Below, in pieces: positions 54,210 to 63,648 of a DNA stretch of 64,000 nt. The stretch is from Leifsonia sp. 71-9. GTDB lineage: Bacteria; Actinomycetota; Actinomycetes; Actinomycetales; Microbacteriaceae. The notes beneath the pieces are model-generated. The model did no database searches, was not told the DNA's origin, and saw only the letters and a list, made by a program, of their open reading frames with translations. The number at the start of each line of letters is the position of its first letter. The stretch's first letter is position 1. Made by a program: the position numbers and the translations under genes. The stretch lies in assembly GCF_001898805.1 (NCBI RefSeq), contig NZ_MKVJ01000006.1, forward strand, positions 11,861 to 75,860, given 5' to 3'.

Positions 54210-55398
54210 GGACGGAACGCGACCGGACGGTGGCGCGGGCGGCGTAGCTGAGCAGGAACGCCGCCAGCGCCACCACGGTCACCACGGCGCCCGCGAACGG
54301 CACCGCCACCGCGCCTCCCGCGCCCAGCGCGAGGGATCCGAGCGGAGGCGCGATCGCGATCCCGACGTACATCGCGGTCGAGTACCAGGAGAGCGCGAGC
54401 GCCGAGGTCTCGGGATCCACGTGCACGAGCCGGTGCTGGACCGGGATGGCGATCGCGAAGGCGGCGATGCCCCAGAGCGCGAAGACGACCAGGGAGGCGG
54501 CGAACGACGCCTCGACGAACGGCAGGATCGTGAGCGCGACCACCTGGCCGACGAGGGCGATGGCGGCGACCGTGCGGCTCCCGAAGCGATCGGTCAGCGG
54601 GCCCGCGACGATGTTGCCGATCACGCCCGCCGCGCCGTAGGCCAGCAGCAGCACGGCCAGCAGCGGTCCGGAGCCGCCGGTGGAGGGGCGCGTCACCGCC
54701 GCCGAGAAGATGTAGACGATGTTGAACCCGGCGATCATGAACACCGTGGTCGCGAGCAGTGCGAGCACGCGCAGATCGGCCAGGGTCACGAGCCGCCGCC
54801 GCAGCGTCGCCGGCGGAGCCAGCGGCACCCGCCGCACGAGCAGCGGGATGAGAGCGGCCAGCACGGCGCCGAGCGCCACCACGCACCAGAGGGCGAACCG
54901 CCAGCCCGCGACGCCGCCGAGCGCGGTACCGAGCGGCGAGCCGACCGCGGTCGCGAGCGTGAAGCCCGCTCCGACCAGGGCGAGGGCGCGCCCGCGCTTC
55001 TCCGGGGAGGACAGGGCTGCCGCGGCCGCGGTGGCCGTCGGGACGAGGGCGGCGCCGCCGATGCCCGAGAACGTACGGCCGGCGATGAACCAGCCGAGGT
55101 CGGGTGCGAGGGCGGCGACCGCCGTGCCGACGGCGAACAGGGCCAGACCGACGCCCATCAGCGTCGAGCGCGGGACGCGTGGGAGCAGGATGGAGACGGC
55201 CGGTGCCGCGACCGCGACGACGAGCGAGTAGGTCGTGATCGAGACGCTGACGGCCGAGGGCGTGGTGCCGAGCGTGCTCGCGATCTGCGGCAGCAGGCCC
55301 GCGATGACGAACGCGTTCGTCCCCACGACGAAGAGCCCGAGCGCGAGGACCACGAGAGCCGGGGTGGTCCTGCGGTACGATTGTTCGATGGTCGTCAT
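54199..55398 (-). CDS. MFS transporter, drug-efflux type
   Basis: The 399-residue protein has 12 hydrophobic segments and starts MTTIEQSYRRTTPALVVLAL. VVGTNAFVIAGLLPQIAS and GRTFSGIGGAALVPTATAA resemble the DHA1 efflux group (AraJ/CmlR-like), which exports small molecules using H+. It is divergent from an ArsR-type regulator, so it is probably repressed by it. TACGCT ends 6 nt before the ATG. The substrate is unknown. Confidence 0.88.
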   Translation of the reverse strand: MTTIEQSYRRTTPALVVLALGLFVVGTNAFVIAGLLPQIASTLGTTPSAVSVSITTYSLVVAVAAPAVSILLPRVPRSTLMGVGLALFAVGTAVAALAPDLGWFIAGRTFSGIGGAALVPTATAAAAALSSPEKRGRALALVGAGFTLATAVGSPLGTALGGVAGWRFALWCVVALGAVLAALIPLLVRRVPLAPPATLRRRLVTLADLRVLALLATTVFMIAGFNIVYIFSAAVTRPSTGGSGPLLAVLLLAYGAAGVIGNIVAGPLTDRFGSRTVAAIALVGQVVALTILPFVEASFAASLVVFALWGIAAFAIAIPVQHRLVHVDPETSALALSWYSTAMYVGIAIAPPLGSLALGAGGAVAVPFAGAVVTVVALAAFLLSYAARATVRSRSVPTP

Positions 55399-55404
55399 AC
55401 GGTC

Positions 55405-55410
55405 AGCGTA
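55405..55410 (-). promoter_or_regulatory. -10 hexamer TACGCT, predicted leaderless MFS gene
   Basis: TACGCT on the - strand is followed by 6 nt and the ATG at 55398. It lies next to the candidate operator shared with the divergent regulator. Confidence 0.5.
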
Positions 55411-55426
55411 GGGCGATAGTTCGATG

Positions 55427-55439
55427 ATTGTCAAACAAT
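55427..55439. promoter_or_regulatory. Candidate operator ATTGT-CAA-ACAAT
   Basis: This 13-bp perfect inverted repeat sits between the MFS and regulator starts. TTCGATG also occurs twice nearby (55384-55390 and 55420-55426). It is a reasonable binding site for the adjacent ArsR-type regulator. Confidence 0.45.
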
Positions 55440-55449
55440 TGGACGCCGC

Positions 55450-55752
55450 ATGACCGAATACCCCTCTCCGCCGATGGCCGAGGTCGAGCTGGTGGACCTG
55501 CTCCGCGCCGTCGCCGACCCGGTCCGGCTGCAGATGGTGCGCGTCCTCGCCGACGGCGAACCCCATCCCAAGGCCCTCACCGAGTGGGGATGCGACGTGC
55601 AGAAGTCGACGATGGCGCACCACTTCAAGACCCTGCGCGAGGCGGGCCTCACGAACACGATCGTGAGCGGTCGCACGCACGACATCCAGCTGCGCCGCGC
55701 GGAACTCGACGCCCGGTTCCCTGGCCTGATCGAGGCGCTGCTGACGGACTAG
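55450..55752 (+). CDS. ArsR-type winged-helix transcriptional regulator
   Basis: The 100-residue product has ELVDLLRAVADPVRLQMVRV, then KALTEWGCDVQKSTMAHHFK as the recognition helix region and LTNTIVSGRTHDIQLRR as the wing. This matches the ArsR/SmtB-like fold, with no Cys metal site of ArsR itself (one Cys only). It likely represses the divergent MFS gene. The ligand is unknown. Confidence 0.85.
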   Translation: MTEYPSPPMAEVELVDLLRAVADPVRLQMVRVLADGEPHPKALTEWGCDVQKSTMAHHFKTLREAGLTNTIVSGRTHDIQLRRAELDARFPGLIEALLTD

Positions 55753-55779
55753 CCGGCAGCGCGCCGGGCCGACCGCCTG

Positions 55780-56052
55780 CTAGCCGAGCGCCTCGTCGAG
55801 CTTGCGCTCCAGCTCGTCGAGGTCGAAGTAGTTCTCGACGACGATGACGTCGGCGTTCGTGCGGCCGATGCGCTCGACGAGCTCCGGAGACGACAGGATG
55901 ACCTGGGCGTCCGCCGCGGCGGCCGACAGGCTGCCGACGTCGGTCGCGGTCACGTCGGCGTCGATGCCCAGCCGGTCCAGCACCCGTTCCGCGTTGACCT
56001 TGAGGATGCCGGAGGTGCCGAGCCCGACGCCGCAGATCGCGACGATCTTCAT
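55780..56052 (-). CDS. PTS IIB component, ascorbate/galactitol type
   Basis: The 90-residue product begins MKIVAICGVGLGTSGILKVN; the Cys at position 7 before GVGLGTS is the phosphorylation site of SgaB/GatB-type IIB proteins. It would receive phosphate from the IIA protein encoded just upstream (overlapping by 4 bp) and pass it to a sugar through a IIC permease. No IIC gene is present nearby. The sugar is unknown. Confidence 0.87.
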   Translation of the reverse strand: MKIVAICGVGLGTSGILKVNAERVLDRLGIDADVTATDVGSLSAAAADAQVILSSPELVERIGRTNADVIVVENYFDLDELERKLDEALG

Positions 56053-56507
56053 CGGGCGTTCTCCTCCGAGGTCGCCAGCACGCGCTGCACGTCCGCGACG
56101 TCGTGCGCCGCCGCCAGCGCCGGGATCGACTCGGGGTCGTTGAAGACGTTCGCCAGCTCCGCGACGCTCGTCACGTGCGCCTCCGGAGTCGACACGGCCA
56201 GACCGAGCACCACGGAGACCGGGTCGTTGTGCGGGTGGCCGAACACGACCGGCTCGTCGAGGGTGACCACGGCGAGCCCGTCGTGGTTCACGTCCGGGCC
56301 CGGGCGCGCGTGCGCGAGGGCCAGACCGGGAGCGATCACGATGTACGCGCCGAACTCCTCGATCACCTGGATCATGCGGTCGCCGTAGCCCTGCTCGGTC
56401 GCTCCCGAACGGGTCAGCGCCTCGCCCGCGAGCCGCACCGCATCACGCCAGTCGGTGGCGTGCGCCCCGACGGTGACGGCGGATTCGGGCAACGGTGGCA
56501 GCGGCAT
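56049..56507 (-). CDS. PTS IIA component (EIIA-Fru/Mtl/Asc type)
   Basis: The 152-residue product has the PTS_EIIA_2 pattern: GYGDRMIQVIEEFGAYIVIA, then PGLALAHARPGPDVNHDG with the phospho-His in AHARP, and VSVVLGLAVSTPEAHV. It would accept phosphate from HPr. TACGCT ends 6 nt before the ATG, giving this pair its own promoter next to the add gene. No IIC is encoded in the window. Confidence 0.87.
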   Translation of the reverse strand: MPLPPLPESAVTVGAHATDWRDAVRLAGEALTRSGATEQGYGDRMIQVIEEFGAYIVIAPGLALAHARPGPDVNHDGLAVVTLDEPVVFGHPHNDPVSVVLGLAVSTPEAHVTSVAELANVFNDPESIPALAAAHDVADVQRVLATSEENAR

Positions 56508-56513
56508 GGTCCC

Positions 56514-56519
56514 AGCGTA
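56514..56519 (-). promoter_or_regulatory. -10 hexamer TACGCT, predicted leaderless IIA gene
   Basis: TACGCT on the - strand is followed by 6 nt and the ATG at 56507, in the 24-bp gap after add. Confidence 0.5.
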
Positions 56520-56531
56520 GCCGTCGCCGTG

Positions 56532-57650
56532 TCAGGAACCCTCGAAACCTGCTGTGATGATGTCCGCGAGCTCCTCACGTTCCTCCAGCGGGAGGAACGC
56601 GCCGGCGGCCGCGTTGAGCTGGAAGATCTCCAGGTCGGTGCGGTCGTACGCGAAGGCGTCCGCCAGGATGCTGAGCTCGCGCGTCAGCGTCGTGCCGCTC
56701 ATCAGGCGGTTGTCGGTGTTCACCGTGACGCGGAAGCCGAGCTGGTACAGCAGGTCGAACGGGTGGTCGAGGATGTCGGTGCCCCACGCGGCGATCGCGC
56801 CGGTCTGCAGGTTCGAGGTCGGGCTGGTCTCCAGCGCGATCTCGCGGTCCTTGACCCACTGCGACAGCGTGCCGAGCGTCACGTACGTGTTCTCGTCGTC
56901 CTGGCGCTCGATGGAGATGTCCTCCGCGATGCGCACGCCGTGGCCGAGGCGCAGCGCACGGCCGTCGAGGAGGGCGCTGCGGATGCTGTCGAGGCCGTCC
57001 GCCTCCCCCGCGTGCACGGTCGCCGGGAAGAAGTTCTCGGCGAGGTAGTCGAACGCGGCGCGCTGGTTCGCCGGCGGGAAGCCGGCCTCGGGGCCGGCGA
57101 TGTCGAAGCCGACCACGCCGTTGTCGCGGTGCCGGACCGCCAGCTGAGCGATCTCGAGCCCGCGGTCGAGGTGGCGCATGGCGCTGACCAGCTGGCCGAC
57201 GCGGATGCGCTTGCCCGTGGCGCGCACATCCTGGATGCCGGCCTCGATGCCCTCCTGCACCGCCTCGACGGTCTCGTCCAGGCTGAGGCCGCGGTTGACG
57301 TGCTGCTCGGGCGCCCAGCGGATCTCGCCGTACACGACGCCGTCGGCGCCGAGGTCCTGCACGAACTCGCGGGCGACGCGCGTGAGGCCCTCGCGGGTCT
57401 GCATCACGGCGGTCGTGAGGTCGAACGTCTTGAGGTACTCGACGAGCGAGCCGGAGTTCGACTTCTCGCCGAACCAGCGGGCCAGCTCGACCGGATCGGT
57501 GGTCGGCAGCTCGAGGCCGACGGCGTCGCCCAGCTCGATCACCGTCGAGGGGCGGAGGCCGCCGTCGAGGTGGTCGTGCAGCGACACCTTCGGCAGTGCG
57601 CGGATGTCGGTCCCGTCGGCGAGTGCGTACCCGGCGTTCTGTTCGCTCAT
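56532..57650 (-). CDS. add: Adenosine deaminase
   Basis: The 372-residue product has the Zn-binding PKVSLHDHLDGG, the general-acid region ATVHAGEADG, LRLGHGVRIAED, the substrate-binding TSNLQTG and the catalytic Asp pair in VNTDNRLMSGT. It deaminates adenosine and deoxyadenosine to inosine forms, feeding PNP. It follows deoA and cdd on the same strand. The ATG at 57650 is chosen because TAGATT ends 7 nt upstream. Confidence 0.94.
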   Translation of the reverse strand: MSEQNAGYALADGTDIRALPKVSLHDHLDGGLRPSTVIELGDAVGLELPTTDPVELARWFGEKSNSGSLVEYLKTFDLTTAVMQTREGLTRVAREFVQDLGADGVVYGEIRWAPEQHVNRGLSLDETVEAVQEGIEAGIQDVRATGKRIRVGQLVSAMRHLDRGLEIAQLAVRHRDNGVVGFDIAGPEAGFPPANQRAAFDYLAENFFPATVHAGEADGLDSIRSALLDGRALRLGHGVRIAEDISIERQDDENTYVTLGTLSQWVKDREIALETSPTSNLQTGAIAAWGTDILDHPFDLLYQLGFRVTVNTDNRLMSGTTLTRELSILADAFAYDRTDLEIFQLNAAAGAFLPLEEREELADIITAGFEGS

Positions 57651-57657
57651 GTCCTTC

Positions 57658-57663
57658 AATCTA
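57658..57663 (-). promoter_or_regulatory. -10 hexamer TAGATT, predicted leaderless add
   Basis: TAGATT on the - strand is followed by 7 nt and the ATG at 57650, inside the 31-bp gap after deoA. Confidence 0.5.
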
Positions 57664-57681
57664 TCGGTTCGTCGGGGCCGT

Positions 57682-58985
<1,304 letters not shown>

Positions 58986-58989
<4 letters not shown>

Positions 58990-59414
58990 GGGATCTGTTC
59001 CTCGTCGTTGTTGCGGTACTCGTCGAGCTGGCGCGGCCCGAACGCGTCGGGCAGCACCTCGTCGATCGTGCGGATGCCGGAGACGGTCTGCAGCAGCATC
59101 CCCTCGGCGGAGTGCTCGTAGAGCAGCTGGCGGCAGCGCCCGCACGGCATGAGGATGTCGCCACCGCCGTTCACGCAGGTGAAGGCGACGAGGCGGCCGC
59201 CGCCGGTCATCGCGAGCGAGGACACCAGCCCGCACTCGGCGCAGAGCGTCACGCCGTAGCTGGCGTTCTCCACGTTGCAGCCGCTGACGATGCGCCCGTC
59301 GTCCACCAGCGCCGCCGCTCCCACGGGGAACTGCGAGTAGGGGACGTAGGCGTGCGACATGGCCTCGGTCGCGGAAGCGCGCAGCGCCTCCCAGTCGATC
59401 TGCGGGGCGGTCAT
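58986..59414 (-). CDS. cdd: Cytidine deaminase
   Basis: The 142-residue product has the Zn-site Cys and catalytic Glu in NVENASYGVTLCAECGLV and the second Zn pair in PCGRCRQLLYE. It deaminates cytidine and deoxycytidine to uridine forms. Length is that of the homotetrameric class. It overlaps the permease stop upstream (ATGA) and deoA downstream. Confidence 0.94.
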
Positions 59415-60700
59415 GACTTGATGTAGGGCTTGCCCGATGCCGCCGGGCCGCGCGACATCCCGACCAGGCCGGCGACCGCGAAGATCGTCACCAGGTACGG
59501 CAGCATGCGGAGGAACTCGCTCGGGATCGGGGCGTGCAGCAGTCCGAGGAGGCTCTGGAGCGCGTTGGCGAAACCGAACAGCAGCGCGGCGAGCGTGGCC
59601 CGGATCGGGTCCCAGCGGCCGAAGATGACGGCGGCGAGGGCGATGTAGCCGAGACCGCTCGTCATGTCCTTCACGAAGCCGCCGACGCCGCCGATGGTGA
59701 AGTAGGCACCGCCGAATCCGGCGATGGCGCCGGCGATCAGCACCGTCCAGAAGCGGGTCGAGTTCACGTTGATGCCGACGGTGTCCGCCGCCTTCGGGTG
59801 CTCACCGACCGCGCGCACCCGGAGGCCCCAGCGCGTGTGGAAGAGGGTGACGTAGACGGCCGCCACGGCGACGTACATCACGTAGACGATGAGCGTCTGG
59901 TCGAACAGCACCGGACCGATCACCGGGATCTGGCTCAGCACCGGGATCGGCAGGGCGGGGAGCGTCGGCGGGAGGTTGAACGCGGCGGTGTTGTTGGCCA
60001 TCACCGCCGTGTAGAAGAACCCGGTGACGCCCGAGACGAGCACGTTGAGCACGATGCCGACGATGACCTGGTCGACCAGGTACTTGATCGAGAACGCCGC
60101 CAGGACGAACGACACGATCATGCCGGCGACGGCGGCGCCGATCAGGCCCACGACCACCGAGTGCGTGATGGTCGCGAGCATCGCCGAGGTGAAGGCGCCG
60201 CCGAGCAGCTGGCCCTCGATGGCGACGTTGACCACGCCGACGCGCTCCGAGAGCACGCCGCCCATCGCTCCGTAGATGATCGGGACGCTCAGCCCGAGCG
60301 CACCGGCGAGCAGGCCGGCGACCGGCACCGTTCCGTCTCCGACGGACCACGTGACGAAGCCGATCAGGAGCGCCAGCGCGAAGATCGCGCTCAGCCACTG
60401 CGGCACGCGCCGGCCGCGCGCCACCAGGAGGTAGGCGACGACCGTGATCGCGACGGCGATGATCGTCATGACGATCCCCGTCGCGACGGCCGGGACGGGC
60501 AGCCCGGGGATGGTGAAGAAGTCGTTCTTCGAGCTGAACGTGTACGTCGTCGTCCCCGATCGCGGGAACACGAGGAACAGCACGATGGCGAGGACGCTGA
60601 ACACCGAGAACACGACCGGCAGCCGCCAGTGTCGGACCAGGATGCTCGCGGGCTCTGCAGCGGCGACGGGGGACGCCGGAGCCGGGGTGGTGACGGTCAT
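59411..60700 (-). CDS. Nucleoside ABC transporter permease (NupQ/YufQ-like)
   Basis: The 429-residue protein has about 10 hydrophobic segments. AVGEHPKAADTVGINVNSTR and AIAGFGGAYFTIGGVGGFV are signatures of the BPD_transp_2 permeases used by BMP-type nucleoside transporters. An extended N terminus adds two or three segments before the family core. It pairs with the permease at 60697-62022 and the ATPase at 62019-63557. All junctions are ATGA-type overlaps. Confidence 0.9.
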   Translation of the reverse strand: MTVTTPAPASPVAAAEPASILVRHWRLPVVFSVFSVLAIVLFLVFPRSGTTTYTFSSKNDFFTIPGLPVPAVATGIVMTIIAVAITVVAYLLVARGRRVPQWLSAIFALALLIGFVTWSVGDGTVPVAGLLAGALGLSVPIIYGAMGGVLSERVGVVNVAIEGQLLGGAFTSAMLATITHSVVVGLIGAAVAGMIVSFVLAAFSIKYLVDQVIVGIVLNVLVSGVTGFFYTAVMANNTAAFNLPPTLPALPIPVLSQIPVIGPVLFDQTLIVYVMYVAVAAVYVTLFHTRWGLRVRAVGEHPKAADTVGINVNSTRFWTVLIAGAIAGFGGAYFTIGGVGGFVKDMTSGLGYIALAAVIFGRWDPIRATLAALLFGFANALQSLLGLLHAPIPSEFLRMLPYLVTIFAVAGLVGMSRGPAASGKPYIKS

Positions 60701-62022
60701 CGGACGACCGCTCCCTTCGTTCTGGTGCGCTTGACGGGGCGACGGGTCGCGCCGGGAGCGGGAAGACGGAAGATCGCACGGACCAACGGTGGTGCGGCGA
60801 TGAAGAGCACGGTGACGGACTGGATGATCGCGATCACCTCGACGGGGACGTTGTCCGCCGCCTGCATCGCGAATCCACCGGCCTGGAAGGCGCCGATCAG
60901 GATTCCGGCGACCAGCACGCCGAACGGCCGCGAACGGCCGAGGAGCGCCACGGTGATGGCCGAGAAGCCGATGCCCGCGTCGATGTCGCTGCCGAAGCCG
61001 GACGTGATCTGACCGAGCACCTGGGTGGCGCCGGCGAGGCCGACGAGCGCTCCGGAGATGACCATGGCCCAGATGTAGACCGCGCGCACCGAGATGCCGG
61101 CGACGCGTGCCGCGTTCGGGTTCTCACCCACGGCACGGAACCGGAATCCGAGGCTGGAGCGCTCCAGCAGCCACCACACGATGACGGTCGCGACGACCAC
61201 GAGGATGATGCCGATGTCGAGCGAGTACCCGTTCCCGAACAGCTTGGGGAACACCGCGCTCGGATCGGTCGGCGGCGTCCTGGGGTCGTTCGCGCCCGGG
61301 GCGCGGAGCCACGTCGTCGTCAGGAGGTAGTTGAGCAGGTTCAGCGCGATGTAGTTGAGCATGATCGTGACGATCACCTCGTGCGCACCGGTGAACGCCT
61401 TCAGCACGCCCGCGATCGCCGCCCAGATGGCACCGCCCACGAGACCGGCGATGACGGCGATGAGCAGGTGCAGTCCCGGCGGGAGGTCCAGCTTGAAACC
61501 GACCAGGCCGGCGAAGAGCGCCGCGATCAGCATCTGCCCCTGGCCGCCGATGTTGAACAGACCGACGCGGAAGCTCAGCGCGACGCCGAGACCGGCGGCG
61601 ATCAGCGGGGTCGCGAAGGTCAGCGTCGTGGAGAGCGACTGGATGCCGGTGGCGAAGTCGGGTGAGTTGAAGTTGTAGATCGCGCCCTGGAAGAGAGCGG
61701 AGTACGCACCTCCGACCGCGTTCGCGATGGCCGCGAAGGTGTCACCGGGACGGGCGAGGAAGTAGCCGAGCGCCTCCTGCACCTGGGCGTTCGTCGCGGC
61801 GATGAACACGCCGCCGACGATGAGCGCCACGATGATGGAGCACACGGAGAGCAGCACGCTCCCCGACGCGATCTCCCGCAGCGCACGCCGCGAGCGGGAC
61901 TCGGGCGCCGGCGCCTCGGCGTCGGCGCGCTGCTCCTCCGGGATCTGGTCGAGAGCCGGCTCGGCGGCGCCGGGCTCGCCGGTCACCGCGTCGACGTCGG
62001 CGGAAGGGATCTGGTCGCTCAT
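60697..62022 (-). CDS. Nucleoside ABC transporter permease (NupP/YufP-like)
   Basis: The 441-residue protein has a charged N-terminal tail of about 50 residues and about 10 membrane segments. RVGLFNIGGQGQMLIAALFA and AVGENPNAARVAGISVRAVY are typical of the second permease of BMP/Nup systems. It forms the membrane channel together with the next permease. It overlaps both neighbours by 4 bp. Confidence 0.9.
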   Translation of the reverse strand: MSDQIPSADVDAVTGEPGAAEPALDQIPEEQRADAEAPAPESRSRRALREIASGSVLLSVCSIIVALIVGGVFIAATNAQVQEALGYFLARPGDTFAAIANAVGGAYSALFQGAIYNFNSPDFATGIQSLSTTLTFATPLIAAGLGVALSFRVGLFNIGGQGQMLIAALFAGLVGFKLDLPPGLHLLIAVIAGLVGGAIWAAIAGVLKAFTGAHEVIVTIMLNYIALNLLNYLLTTTWLRAPGANDPRTPPTDPSAVFPKLFGNGYSLDIGIILVVVATVIVWWLLERSSLGFRFRAVGENPNAARVAGISVRAVYIWAMVISGALVGLAGATQVLGQITSGFGSDIDAGIGFSAITVALLGRSRPFGVLVAGILIGAFQAGGFAMQAADNVPVEVIAIIQSVTVLFIAAPPLVRAIFRLPAPGATRRPVKRTRTKGAVVR

Positions 62023-63557
62023 GCGGAAACTCCTCGGGCCTCGGTCAGCTGAGCTTCCGGCGGAAGCTCGCCGGTCATCATCAGGCCGAGCACATCGCGC
62101 GGCGTCGTCGCGGGGACGATGCCCACGATCCCTCCGCGGTACATCACAGCAATACGGTCGCCGAGCGCGACGATCTCGTCGAGCTCCGTCGACACCACGA
62201 TCACGGGCACGCCGGCGTCACGCGCGGCGATGATCTGCTCGTGGACGAACTCGATCGAGCCGACGTCCAGTCCGCGGGTGGGCTGCGCGGCCACGAACAG
62301 CCGCAGCTCGCGGCTCAGCTCGCGCGCCAGCACCACCTTCTGCTGGTTGCCGCCGGAGAGCCGACCCACGTGGGTGCCGATGCCCTGGGCGCGCACGTCG
62401 AACTCGCGGACCTTCTCCTCGGCGAAGCGGTCGCGGAAGCCGAGCTGGAGGCCCGCCCCCTTGACGAACGGCGCGCCGTTCGAGCGGTCGAGCATCAGGT
62501 TCTCGGCGATGGAGAACTCCGCGACCAGACCATCGACGTTGCGGTCCTCCGGCACGAAGCCGACGCCCGCGTCGAGCACCTTGCGCACCGAGAGCCCGAG
62601 GATCTCGCGCCCGTCCAGCTCGACGGAGCCGGTCGCGCGCTTCTGCAGTCCGAGGAGCGCCTCGGTGAGCTCGGTCTGGCCGTTGCCCTGCACACCCGCG
62701 ATGGCCAGCACCTCGCCGCCGTCGACGTCGAAGTCGAGCGCGTCGACGAGCACGGCGCCGGTCGGGTCGGTGACGGTGAGGCCGCGGACCTTCAGGCCGT
62801 TCCCGGTCAGGGTCGGCGTGCTCTTGTGGACGCTCAGCTCCACGCTGCGGCCGACCATGAGGGAGGCGAGCTCGGCGTTCGAGGCCTGGGGGTCGGCCTG
62901 GCCGACGACCTTGCCGAGCCGCATCACCGTGATCCGGTCCGCGACTTCGCGCACCTCGCGGAGCTTGTGGGTGATGAAGACGATGCCGGTGCCGGAGGCG
63001 GCGAGCTGCTTCATGATGATCATGAGCTCGTCGGTCTCCTGCGGGGTCAGGACGGCGGTGGGCTCGTCGAAGACGATCACCTCGGCGTCCTGGGAGAGCG
63101 CCTTGATGATCTCCACGCGCTGCTGCACACCGACGGGGAGGTCTTCGACGCGGGCGTCGGGGTCGACTTCGAAGCCGAAGCGGGCGGAGATCTCGCGCAC
63201 CTTCGCGCGGGCGGCGCCCAGGTCGAGACGGCCGCCGAACTTCGTCTGCTCGTGGCCGAGCATCACGTTCTCGGCGACGGTGAAGACGGGGATGAGCATG
63301 AAGTGCTGGTGCACCATGCCGATCCGGGCCTTCATGGCGTCGCCGGGGCCGGAGAAGTGCTGGACGACGTCGTCGAGCAGGATCTCTCCCTCGTCGGCCT
63401 GGTAGAGGCCGTAGAGGACGTTCATGAGGGTGGACTTGCCTGCGCCGTTCTCGCCGAGCAGGCAGTGGATCTCGCCGGGTTCGACGGTGAGATCGATGTG
63501 GTCGTTAGCGACCAGGGCACCGAACCGTTTGGTGATGCCGCGGAGTTCGAGTTTCAT
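62019..63557 (-). CDS. Nucleoside ABC transporter ATP-binding protein (NupO/YufO-like, two NBDs)
   Basis: The 512-residue product has two fused nucleotide-binding domains. The first has Walker A GENGAGKSTLMN, signature-region VEDLPVGVQQRVEI and Walker B EVIVFDEPTAVLTPQE. The second has a worn Walker A (GVQGNGQTELTEAL) and the signature LSGGNQQKVVLARELS. This is the layout of sugar and nucleoside importers of the BMP type. It energises the two permeases encoded after it. Confidence 0.93.
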   Translation of the reverse strand: MKLELRGITKRFGALVANDHIDLTVEPGEIHCLLGENGAGKSTLMNVLYGLYQADEGEILLDDVVQHFSGPGDAMKARIGMVHQHFMLIPVFTVAENVMLGHEQTKFGGRLDLGAARAKVREISARFGFEVDPDARVEDLPVGVQQRVEIIKALSQDAEVIVFDEPTAVLTPQETDELMIIMKQLAASGTGIVFITHKLREVREVADRITVMRLGKVVGQADPQASNAELASLMVGRSVELSVHKSTPTLTGNGLKVRGLTVTDPTGAVLVDALDFDVDGGEVLAIAGVQGNGQTELTEALLGLQKRATGSVELDGREILGLSVRKVLDAGVGFVPEDRNVDGLVAEFSIAENLMLDRSNGAPFVKGAGLQLGFRDRFAEEKVREFDVRAQGIGTHVGRLSGGNQQKVVLARELSRELRLFVAAQPTRGLDVGSIEFVHEQIIAARDAGVPVIVVSTELDEIVALGDRIAVMYRGGIVGIVPATTPRDVLGLMMTGELPPEAQLTEARGVSA

Positions 63558-63607
63558 TGGGGCCTAATGAGGTCGAGCGGAGGCCGCTCTCGAGCTGATC
63601 GGGGGGA

Positions 63608-63635
63608 GGGGAGGCCGGCCTGCGCCGGCCTCCCC
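63608..63635. terminator. Strong hairpin between lipoprotein and ABC ATPase genes
   Basis: A perfect 12-bp stem, GGGGAGGCCGGC (63608-63619) and GCCGGCCTCCCC (63624-63635), with loop CTGC and no T-run, lies between the lipoprotein stop and the ATPase ATG. It likely lowers read-through or stabilises the upstream mRNA so that more binding protein than transporter is made. Confidence 0.6.
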
Positions 63636-63648
63636 GAAGCGTCGTCGC

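Noticed and set aside
55753-55767. CCGGC-AGCGC-GCCGG hairpin between the regulator and PTS IIB genes
   Set aside because: Five-base arms in such GC-rich DNA are expected by chance and there is no T-run.
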